NCBI GenBank assembly: GCA_946186335.1
Contig: CAMHMW010000102.1
Coordinates: 1-6,379, forward strand
Reading direction: 5' to 3'
Length of the DNA: 6,379 bases
DNA from: an uncultured Candidatus Melainabacteria bacterium
GTDB lineage: Bacteria; Cyanobacteriota; Vampirovibrionia; Gastranaerophilales; Gastranaerophilaceae
The notes below the pieces were generated by a model, which was not told the DNA's origin, searched no databases, and saw only the letters and a list, made by a program, of their open reading frames with translations. The position numbers and the translations under genes were made by a program. Numbering within the stretch: position 1 is the first letter of the stretch; every line of letters starts with the position of its first letter. This document shows, piece after piece, positions 1 through 6,066 of the stretch.

Positions 1-2403
1 CTGAAACTTACAGGAAAAATTCTGTCAGACACCACAACAGATTTAAAACTTACCGCTGACAAATTGGCTGTAAAAGGATTACTTGTTGCTCTGGGACAGA
101 CTACAATACTTAAAGAAAACAACATAAATTCAGGGGTACTATCACTTTCAACCGTATTAAAAGGAAAATTGCAGGAAATTAAACCCGATATTTCTCTGAC
201 GATTGCAGGAGTAAACATATACAACAAACCGTCTGATGCAAAAATCACTCTTACAAATGCACTTATAAAAATTCTGTATGACGGGAAAACAGCATCAGGA
301 AATGCTGATATAAACACACTCGGAGTAAAAATTCCGGGAGCAAATATAACAGTACCAAAAGCAAATGTAAATGTTTCCCCTGATTTGATAGAGATAAAAA
401 ATTCTTATGTAATGCTTAATTCCTCGAGAATTGATGTCAACGGGAATATAAAAGATTATCTGAACGAGAAAATGGCAATAAATATCACCGCAAACGGAGC
501 ATTGCAAAGTTCCGGAATTGCAGCATTTTTACCCAAAGAATTTCGTGATTTAATTTCATATAAAGGTCAGTTACCCGTAAAAGCAGCGATTACCGGTAAC
601 GGCAAAGTACAGTATATTACAGCGGACTTAACCGCAGACCCGTCAAATTACCTTGCATTAATTGATATTACCGCACTAAAAGGTAAACCGACTAAAATTC
701 ATTCCGACATAGAACTAAACGGAGATACCCTGACACTTAGAAATACATCCATTACAAATTCAAAAACGACACTTGCAACTCTCGGCGGAGAGGTAAACAA
801 ACTGTATTCATCCCCAAAACTAAACCTGAACCTTAGTGTTCCGAACGAAATATCTTTTCCGATATGGGGACTTAAAAACTCGAACATCACCGCTCAGGGC
901 TCCGTTGCTCTCACAAAAGATGCAATGAACCCAGATATGAAGGGAACTGTAAGACTTTCTGATATATCAATAAAAGATATGGATTTTGCTATAAAAGACT
1001 TGACGGCTGATTTATCAGGACAAATTCTGAACGGAAACGCAACGGCGAAGAAATTCAAATTCGGCGGAATTGTTGCAACAGATTTGGCAGGTAAAATCTC
1101 TTTAAAAGACTATACCAGATTTTATTTGACAGACGCAACCGGAAAAGCCTTTGACGGAGATATCAGCGGGAAATTATCCTATGACATTTTAACAACCAAA
1201 ATCGGAACCGAGTTTAGCGGAAAAGGATTAAATTCAACAAAAGCGGTTGAGGGTGCTGTCGGAATAAAAAATGCATTGACAGGCACAATGGGTTTTGACG
1301 GGAAACTCACAATGCACGGTGTAACCGACAAAGAAATTATAAAATCTTTAAAAGGAAACCTGAATTTTAATGTTGATGACGGGCGTTTTATAAGTATCGG
1401 GCGTCTTGAAAACCTTGTTGCCGCACAAAATGTAGCATCAAATTCAATATTAAAATCTGCAATTTCAGCACTGTCAACTCTTTCTGCCGTTCAGCAGGCT
1501 GACAGATTTAAGTCTATAACGGGAGAAATGACCTTCCAAAACGGAACAGCGATATTACATAACATAAAAGTTTCAGGTCCGTTGATGTCGTATTATGTAA
1601 AAGGAACATATTACATTATTCCAAATACCGCTAACCTTATTATTCTCGGACGACTTGATACCAAAGTGGTATCCGTACTCGGACCGTTGGGACAATTATC
1701 GGCAGAAAAACTCCTTTCTTATATTCCGAAATTCGGAGCCGCAACAGCTAATATATTAAACCAACTGACATCCGACCCGAAAAATGAAGATATTTCTCTA
1801 ATTCCCGCATTAACAAGCGACAGTACAGAATTTAAGGACTTTAAAGTTATATTTAACGGTGCGGTTGAGGGAGCGGCATCTGTCAGAAGTTTCAAATGGC
1901 TATCAAAATGCGATACAACCGAAATGAATTTAAAATTAGACTTGGAAAACGCTAAACAAGCAGTAAAAGATAATATTAATAACAGAATTGAGGACACTAA
2001 AACTAAGGTCGAAAATGTAAAAACAAATGTGACAAATGTGGTTGAAACCCAAAAAGCAAAAGTAGAACAAGCAAAAAAAGATGTTGAACAGGCAAAAGAA
2101 GATATTAAAAATATCAAAGAAAATTCAAAACAGAGTGCCGAAAACCTCAAAAATTTGTTTAATAACGCCCTAAAAAATTCTCAACAAAAAGTTCAGCAAT
2201 CACAAACCACAACGGTATCAACATCCGAACAGACAACAACAAAGACAAATTCAACATCAACTACCGTTCAGAAAACAACACCAGCAGCAACCACTCAAAC
2301 AGAAGCAACAAAACAGCCAGAGGCTAAGGAAACAACAACACAAACCACAACTGTAGATACATCCGGCAGTTCGGCAACAACAGAAGAAGCAAAAACAGAG
2401 TAA
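1..2403 (+). CDS. AsmA-like envelope protein, 5'-truncated by window edge
   Basis: The frame is open from base 1 to the TAA at 2401-2403 (800 codons visible) with no convincing start, so the gene begins upstream; a TTG at 64 is internal. The bulk consists of repeated beta-strand segments alternating polar and hydrophobic residues, as in AsmA/TamB/YhdP-type proteins. Visible residues about 430-635 resemble the AsmA C-terminal module: a 'DDGRF..IGRLENL' stretch, then 'F.SITGEMTFQNG', 'GPLMSYYVKGTY' and a hydrophobic strand. Family members are usually anchored in the inner membrane, span the periplasm and are linked to phospholipid transport or outer-membrane assembly; that role is inferred here. 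Residues about 641-728 form a charged Lys/Glu/Asn/Val helical region, and 730-800 a Thr/Gln/Ser-rich tail that is probably disordered. This C-terminal extension is not part of the AsmA core. The gene ends 7 bases from the convergent TPR gene, with no terminator between them. Family call fairly sure; exact subfamily unknown. Confidence 0.8.
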   Translation: MKLTGKILSDTTTDLKLTADKLAVKGLLVALGQTTILKENNINSGVLSLSTVLKGKLQEIKPDISLTIAGVNIYNKPSDAKITLTNALIKILYDGKTASGNADINTLGVKIPGANITVPKANVNVSPDLIEIKNSYVMLNSSRIDVNGNIKDYLNEKMAINITANGALQSSGIAAFLPKEFRDLISYKGQLPVKAAITGNGKVQYITADLTADPSNYLALIDITALKGKPTKIHSDIELNGDTLTLRNTSITNSKTTLATLGGEVNKLYSSPKLNLNLSVPNEISFPIWGLKNSNITAQGSVALTKDAMNPDMKGTVRLSDISIKDMDFAIKDLTADLSGQILNGNATAKKFKFGGIVATDLAGKISLKDYTRFYLTDATGKAFDGDISGKLSYDILTTKIGTEFSGKGLNSTKAVEGAVGIKNALTGTMGFDGKLTMHGVTDKEIIKSLKGNLNFNVDDGRFISIGRLENLVAAQNVASNSILKSAISALSTLSAVQQADRFKSITGEMTFQNGTAILHNIKVSGPLMSYYVKGTYYIIPNTANLIILGRLDTKVVSVLGPLGQLSAEKLLSYIPKFGAATANILNQLTSDPKNEDISLIPALTSDSTEFKDFKVIFNGAVEGAASVRSFKWLSKCDTTEMNLKLDLENAKQAVKDNINNRIEDTKTKVENVKTNVTNVVETQKAKVEQAKKDVEQAKEDIKNIKENSKQSAENLKNLFNNALKNSQQKVQQSQTTTVSTSEQTTTKTNSTSTTVQKTTPAATTQTEATKQPEAKETTTQTTTVDTSGSSATTEEAKTE

Positions 2404-2410
2404 ATAGAAA

Positions 2411-3274
2411 TTACTTAATCTTATATCTCACGATAGAATTGCTGCCCTGAGATGATATAAATAACAAATCGCCCGTAATATGCAGACAATAAGGTTTTTG
2501 CACGCCTGTCACAATTTCGGTTATCTCGCCGTTTCGGTCGAATCTCAACACATTATCCTTATTGTAATTTGCTATATAAATATTACTGTCCTTATCGATT
2601 GCAATTCCGATGGGACCGTCAATTTTTTCACTTTTAATATAAACAATTTTCTTATTCTCCGGACCTATCTTATAAATTGTGTTATCAGAAAAACCTGCAA
2701 CGTAGAGATTTCCCTGATTATCCGTCACAAGGCCTGTTGGGCTTGAAATATCCTCATACGTGCCGTTTGAAAGACTACCGGGATTCATATCCTGAAATGT
2801 CTGCGGTTTATATTCATCCATCTGAGGTTCGGGGTCATCGGCAGGATTAAGAGTTGCCTCTAATTGCCTTGCTTTACCGCTAAAAGACGATTCCTGCGGA
2901 ATTAAAGACAAATACATTTTTGCCTTTGCATCTTCTCCAACCTTTTTGCTTAATACCGCCGCTTTATAAACTGCTTCATAATCATCGGGTTTTCTCAGAA
3001 TAATCTGTTTAAATACGGCAAGAGCCGCATCGTCCTGCTTGAGATATTCAAGAATTGAACCCAAATTATAATAGGCATCAATATAATTCGGGTCAAGTTC
3101 TACCGCCTGCTTAAAGCATGACGCAGCCTGTTCAAACTGTCCTAACTGATAATAATCAATACCTTTGTTATACTGAAGTTTTGCATCGGTTGAAATCTGT
3201 GCCAATGCACCCGTAGCCGTTGTTAAAAATATTGCAGATACTATAACCGCTTTAAAAAATTTACTGTATTTCAT
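2411..3274 (-). CDS. Exported TPR and NHL-repeat protein
   Basis: The product has 287 residues. It opens with a Sec signal peptide: Lys at 2, 5 and 8, a hydrophobic core at about 9-20, and an ALA-Q cleavage site after residue 25. Two clear TPR motifs follow (about 30-63 and 64-97, each with the Gly/Ala/Tyr spacing and a terminal 'DPN' or 'KPD'), then a weaker third to about 130. A Pro/Asp-rich linker covers about 144-177. The C-terminal part has NHL-type blades, 'SPTGLVTDNQGNLYVA' near 178 and 'GPIGIAIDKDSNIYIANY' near 220, plus a shorter third to the end. TPRs usually bind proteins and NHL blades form propellers binding proteins or ligands, so a periplasmic or surface scaffold is likely; the partner is unknown. 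Three blades are too few for a closed propeller. The start ATG lies inside the end of malQ (14-base overlap) with GAGGAG 4 bases upstream, indicating translational coupling. Confidence 0.85.
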   Translation of the reverse strand: MKYSKFFKAVIVSAIFLTTATGALAQISTDAKLQYNKGIDYYQLGQFEQAASCFKQAVELDPNYIDAYYNLGSILEYLKQDDAALAVFKQIILRKPDDYEAVYKAAVLSKKVGEDAKAKMYLSLIPQESSFSGKARQLEATLNPADDPEPQMDEYKPQTFQDMNPGSLSNGTYEDISSPTGLVTDNQGNLYVAGFSDNTIYKIGPENKKIVYIKSEKIDGPIGIAIDKDSNIYIANYNKDNVLRFDRNGEITEIVTGVQKPYCLHITGDLLFISSQGSNSIVRYKIK

Positions 3275-5123
3275 CTAACTCCTCGATAATTTTTTTATTT
3301 GCACTTGCAAATTTATTTCCTCTTGCTATTATAGCCTTTTTTAATAAAAGTGGCAAATTAATAGGAGTCATATTTTCAAAATTATCGGGAAGTCTCAAAC
3401 TCCAGTTCTTATCCCCCGAAGTACCCGGAGTGTTGTATGTATCATTCATTCCGAAGAAATCCGTGAAGAATATCTGGATGTTCTCAGCCTGACAAGCAAA
3501 CAATTCAACGAGTTTCGTTTCTCTCAAAAATTCAGCATCATTAGTCATTTTAACAATAATTGAATCTTTATCCTGTTCTTCTGCGAACAAATCATCAACA
3601 AGATTTTTTACATGCAAATATCCTTCATGGGTGTTTATCAATGATTTCGCCCATTTAGTAACAGGTTGATTATCATGCGTTCCAATCATCGCCCAGCATT
3701 TTTTTGTAATATTTTTACATCTGTACGGGTCCTCCGGTTCTGTCGGAACAGTAAACTGGGTTAATCTCATTCCAAGAAGTTCATATTTTTTCATAACTGC
3801 CGCAACAGGATTTGTAAGAGTTCCCAAATCTTCGCAAACAATTGAATCTTTTGTCAACCCTTCTTCCTCGGCTGCAGCAATAACAATTTTTTCTATCAGT
3901 CTGCCGTACAATCTGATTTGCTCATCAGATAAGGTTTTAACTCTCTTTTCCTTGTCAGCGGTCATGGACATATCCAAATCTTCAATTTTAGCAATAGCAT
4001 ATTTTGAAAGTTCAGGATGTTCAGGGGAAGAATAAAGACGACCTGCACCGCATTCGGGCATAGGTTTTTTACCGGACTTATAAACCCAAGGGTCAATTAA
4101 CCCTACAATATGGTCGATTCTGACACCTCCGGGGTTTTCTCGGAACATCTTTTTGAAGAGATTTTTCATCAAAATTCCGCCTTCCCCAAGCGTTCCGTCA
4201 GAATTATACATCTTTTCAGGGTTCATAACCGGGAAACCCCAAGCCTGACCATCTTTTGAAAAATAATCGGGAGGGCAACCCAAACACCAGCCTTCTAAAA
4301 ACAACGACTGATAAGCCCAGCTGTCACGGTCAGAGAAAGCAACCTGCCTGTCCGCTATCATTTTTATACCCTTTGAATCCGCATATTTTTTTGTTTCAAG
4401 ATTTTGTTTGTTTAAAACAAACTGAATAAATTTATACTCATCAATTTCTTTTTTATATTTTTTTGAAATCTCATCAAGACGTTTGCCGTATTCGAGTTTT
4501 TGCTCAATAGATTTCGGGTTAAACAGATTTTTATCTGTTTCGCTTTTCCAGTTTGACCAGAAATCATTATCGTGTTCAATACTCAATGCTTCATACAAAC
4601 TGTCTTTATCAAGCCATGAATCGTTATCATACTTATATTGTTCAAATTCCGCTTTAAGTTTTTTATCATTAAGTTTTACAAAATTTTCATAAGCCTCTGA
4701 CAACGCAAGCGGTTGTTGTTTTGAAATATAAGAATAACTTGTTTTATTGGTATTCTTATTTGGATTATTCTCAACAATATTTTTATAAGTTTTTTCCGAT
4801 AATATTTTACCCCATTTATCGGTGGTAAGTTGTTTCAAATCAATAAATAACGGGTTATTTGAAAAAATTGTTCCTGTATATGGTGAGGAATCAGACAACT
4901 TTGTTTTGCCGGCAGGACCCATCTGAATTGCATCAAACAAGCCTGATGCGTAATCAATAAACTTTTTACCGCCGTTAGAATTTACTGTACCAAAACCGGT
5001 ATTTTCACCATCTGCCGCAGGAAAACTTCCGTTGTGCATAATGAATACAAAATTCTTCTTACCAAGAACTTTTAATGCTTTTTTAATAACTGATACTCTG
5101 TTTTTATCTAACGTGCAAACCAT
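3261..5123 (-). CDS. malQ: 4-alpha-glucanotransferase (amylomaltase, GH77)
   Basis: This 620-residue cytoplasmic enzyme transfers alpha-1,4-glucan segments between maltooligosaccharides or glycogen chains. GH77 landmarks appear in order: 'SPYTGTIFSNNPLFIDL' (80-96), 'PPDYFS' (284-289), 'GQAWGFP' (292-298), 'RIDH' with the expected nucleophile Asp337, 'EDLG' with acid/base Glu431, 'GTHDN' with the third carboxylate Asp484, and 'PGTSGDKNW' near 566-574. No signal peptide is seen. Two oddities stand out. The Asp337-Glu431 spacing is 94 residues, against about 47-48 in Thermus and E. coli enzymes, so roughly 47 residues are inserted there; and the usual conserved stretch around 256-270 reads 'IADRQVAFSDRDSW', divergent from the common form. 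Length lies between short (about 500) and E. coli-type (about 690) members. The ATG at 5123 has AAGGGG 7 bases upstream. The downstream TPR/NHL gene overlaps its stop. No other glycogen or maltose gene is in the window. Family certain; exact acceptor preference not readable. Confidence 0.93.
   Translation of the reverse strand: MVCTLDKNRVSVIKKALKVLGKKNFVFIMHNGSFPAADGENTGFGTVNSNGGKKFIDYASGLFDAIQMGPAGKTKLSDSSPYTGTIFSNNPLFIDLKQLTTDKWGKILSEKTYKNIVENNPNKNTNKTSYSYISKQQPLALSEAYENFVKLNDKKLKAEFEQYKYDNDSWLDKDSLYEALSIEHDNDFWSNWKSETDKNLFNPKSIEQKLEYGKRLDEISKKYKKEIDEYKFIQFVLNKQNLETKKYADSKGIKMIADRQVAFSDRDSWAYQSLFLEGWCLGCPPDYFSKDGQAWGFPVMNPEKMYNSDGTLGEGGILMKNLFKKMFRENPGGVRIDHIVGLIDPWVYKSGKKPMPECGAGRLYSSPEHPELSKYAIAKIEDLDMSMTADKEKRVKTLSDEQIRLYGRLIEKIVIAAAEEEGLTKDSIVCEDLGTLTNPVAAVMKKYELLGMRLTQFTVPTEPEDPYRCKNITKKCWAMIGTHDNQPVTKWAKSLINTHEGYLHVKNLVDDLFAEEQDKDSIIVKMTNDAEFLRETKLVELFACQAENIQIFFTDFFGMNDTYNTPGTSGDKNWSLRLPDNFENMTPINLPLLLKKAIIARGNKFASANKKIIEELDEIQ
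3279..3284 (-). promoter_or_regulatory. Ribosome binding site of the TPR/NHL gene inside malQ
   Basis: GAGGAG on the minus strand lies 4 bases before the ATG at 3274 and encodes two Glu codons near the malQ C terminus. It supports that ATG as the true start and implies ribosomes finishing malQ can reinitiate on the downstream gene. Confidence 0.75.
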
Positions 5124-5130
5124 CTATATA

Positions 5131-5136
5131 CCCCTT
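5131..5136 (-). promoter_or_regulatory. Ribosome binding site of malQ
   Basis: AAGGGG on the minus strand lies 7 bases upstream of the ATG at 5123. It fixes the start even though the first residues precede the recognisable GH77 homology. No convincing -35/-10 pair is seen between it and the repeat at 5173-5201; a TTTACA at the edge of that repeat is a possible -35 but lacks a good -10. Confidence 0.65.
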
Positions 5137-5172
5137 ATTTAAACTAGAAACTAAAACACTTACTTAATGATA

Positions 5173-5201
5173 ATTTGTAAAAATTTGGACCCGGTGGGAC
5201 T
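5173..5201 (-). repeat. Displaced copy of the tRNA-Lys 3' end (direct repeat 1)
   Basis: On the minus strand this reads AGTCCCACCGGGTCC, then AAA and a T-run ending in ACAAAT. It matches 5355-5382 with one substitution (plus-strand A at 5189 against G at 5370) and one extra base in the A/T run. The rest of a tRNA is missing, so it is not a gene. It is best read as one of two attachment-site-like repeats bounding the insert 5202-5354. Confidence 0.8.
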
Positions 5202-5354
5202 GTCTTGTTCGCTCGCAATAAACGGGTCTCCGCATTTTGTTTTAGCGGCTTTGCCACAAACAAAATTTGCTACGCCCTCTGCTCGCTCACGCTCGAACCA
5301 CAGATAATGCTTCGCATTATTGGGTTCTCGTCCCCATAGCGAGAACAACTTTAC
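5202..5354 (-). mobile_element. Miniature hairpin-rich insert between tRNA 3'-end repeats
   Basis: This 153-base segment lies between the two direct repeats. A count over 5201-5350 gives 73 G/C of 150 (49 %), clearly above the flanks. It contains three hairpins: 5324-5330 with 5340-5346 (7 bp, 9-base loop); 5304-5310 with 5314-5320 (7 bp around a three-base loop, minus strand GCGAAGC at the tip); and 5234-5266 (9 bp outer stem ATTTTGTTT, a 2-base bulge, then 5 bp with one G-T pair when read on the minus strand). CTCGAACC at 5292-5299 also matches the tRNA T-loop region. It encodes no recognisable protein and no integrase. It could be a MITE-like element, a deletion scar of an integrated island or a dispersed structured repeat; calling it mobile is inference. 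Confidence 0.45.
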
Positions 5355-5366
5355 ATTTGTAAAATT

Positions 5367-5439
<73 letters not shown>

Positions 5440-5483
5440 AAATGCTTTACATATTCTATGTTAGCACGAAGAAAAATTTTTGC

Positions 5484-5526
5484 AATAAATATCGGACGGC
5501 ATGAATAATACCGCCCGATATTTATT
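5484..5526 (-). terminator. Hairpin terminator after the 107-residue gene
   Basis: AATAAATATCGG at 5484-5495 pairs with CCGATATTTATT at 5515-5526, and CGG/CCG inside extends the stem across one position. That position is A opposite C on plus-strand RNA but a G-U pair on minus-strand RNA, giving a continuous 16 bp stem with an 11-base loop in the minus direction. It starts 9 bases past the stop of the upstream gene at 5536. The 3' side is U-rich (ATTTATT), with a further T-run at 5476-5472. It probably ends that transcript before the tRNA; weaker action in the plus direction is possible. Confidence 0.65.
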
Positions 5527-5535
5527 ATTTTGCTA

Positions 5536-5859
5536 TTAATATCTTAATGTATTATAATCACAAATTGCCATTGCTGTATTATACGCTTCTTTTTCTGTCT
5601 TTGAAGCATTTTCACCAGGTCCGCATAACGCTTCTTTAAAATATGCTCCGACTGCTGCAAAAAAGCCTTGTTCTCTATACACTTTTTTAACGCGGGCAAT
5701 TGCATTGTCCGTATTTGTTGTTGTGTTGGTTTTTGCGGTTGATGTTTTAACTACTGGCACAGGTGTTGTCGCACTTTTCTTTACTGACGTTGATTTTCTT
5801 GTTGGTGCAGATATTGCCACCACCGGTCTTTGTACTTGAACTGAATCTTTTCCTGACAT
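5536..5859 (-). CDS. Small hypothetical protein with Thr/Lys-rich N-terminal tail
   Basis: This 107-residue product is not recognised. Residues 1-52 are low in complexity, rich in Thr, Ser, Lys, Val and Pro (for example 'KTSTAKTNTTTNT' at 38-50), basic and probably disordered. Residues 53-107 look folded: a helix-like 'AIARVKKVYREQGFFAAVGAYFKEAL', a 'CGPGENAS' turn and a second helix 'TEKEAYNTAMAICDY' ending in 'NTLRY'. Cys79 and Cys100 are the only cysteines. There is no signal peptide or membrane segment, so it is probably cytoplasmic. The ATG at 5859 is supported by AAAAGGGG at 5868-5875, 8 bases upstream, and a good terminator follows, so expression as a single gene is likely. It is transcribed divergently from lysS. 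An adaptor or nucleic-acid-associated role would fit the basic tail, but this is only a guess. Confidence 0.75.
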   Translation of the reverse strand: MSGKDSVQVQRPVVAISAPTRKSTSVKKSATTPVPVVKTSTAKTNTTTNTDNAIARVKKVYREQGFFAAVGAYFKEALCGPGENASKTEKEAYNTAMAICDYNTLRY

Positions 5860-5867
5860 AATTTCAT

Positions 5868-5875
5868 CCCCTTTT
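5868..5875 (-). promoter_or_regulatory. Ribosome binding site of the 107-residue gene
   Basis: AAAAGGGG on the minus strand lies 8 bases before the ATG at 5859. An ATG closer to it (5867-5865) is in another frame and too close to be used. This site is the main evidence that the small gene is real. Confidence 0.7.
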
Positions 5876-5953
5876 CTCTTAATATCCCCTGATGTATATA
5901 TAAAGTATTTACAAAATATAAAAATGCTATAGATAGAATATTTTATTAAGTTA

Positions 5954-5970
5954 TGTAAACGAAATTTACA
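5954..5970. promoter_or_regulatory. Inverted repeat TGTAAA-N5-TTTACA in the divergent intergenic region
   Basis: A perfect 6-base dyad with a 5-base centre (CGAAA) sits between the divergent small gene and lysS. A further TTTACA lies at 5908-5913. The size suits a dimeric repressor or activator site, and each TTTACA could also act as a -35 element. The surrounding DNA is very AT-rich, so chance is possible; no known regulator is assigned. Confidence 0.3.
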
Positions 5971-6007
5971 AAAAGTATTATATACAAGGCTTTTGCAATA
6001 TCAGGAA

Positions 6008-6036
6008 TTGTGTTTGTGTTATTATTTTGATATAGA
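6008..6036 (+). promoter_or_regulatory. Candidate lysS promoter
   Basis: TTGTGT (6008-6013), a 17-base spacer and TATAGA (6031-6036) form a weak sigma70-like pair. It would start transcription near 6043 and give a leader of about 24 bases. That is too short for a T-box or other riboswitch. The match to consensus is modest (3/6 and 4/6). Confidence 0.25.
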
Positions 6037-6052
6037 AATGTAATTTTAAAAT

Positions 6053-6057
6053 AAGGA
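6053..6057 (+). promoter_or_regulatory. Ribosome binding site of lysS
   Basis: AAGGA lies 9 bases before the ATG at 6067. An in-frame GTG at 6061 is only 3 bases from it, too close, so the ATG is chosen. Confidence 0.7.
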
Positions 6058-6066
6058 CTGGTGAAA

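Noticed and set aside
1719..2150. 143-codon minus-strand open frame rich in Phe/Ser
   Set aside because: It is antisense to the Lys/Glu-rich helix of the AsmA-like gene; its composition is a mirror of those codons and it has no homology.
2421..2460. Imperfect hairpin (ATCTCA/TGAGAT plus TTAT/ATAA) past the AsmA-like stop
   Set aside because: It has a three-base bulge, a 17-base loop and no T-run, and lies within coding sequence of the TPR/NHL gene; not a credible terminator.
2480..2746. 88-codon plus-strand open frame
   Set aside because: It lies opposite the NHL part of the TPR/NHL gene and has no ribosome binding site or recognisable motif.
4483..4692. 69-codon plus-strand open frame
   Set aside because: It is antisense to malQ and Ser/Leu-rich only as a reflection of Lys/Glu codons.
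5173..5201. A second, degenerate tRNA gene
   Set aside because: Only the last 16 tRNA bases are present; no D-arm, anticodon arm or T-loop can be drawn beside it.
5160..5348. 62-codon minus-strand open frame across the insert, starting with TTG
   Set aside because: There is no ribosome binding site, it begins at the hairpin and reads through the displaced tRNA end; its open frame is best explained by the repeat composition.
5202..5354. CRISPR array
   Set aside because: There are only two repeat copies, one being part of a tRNA gene, with a single 153-base gap and no cas genes.
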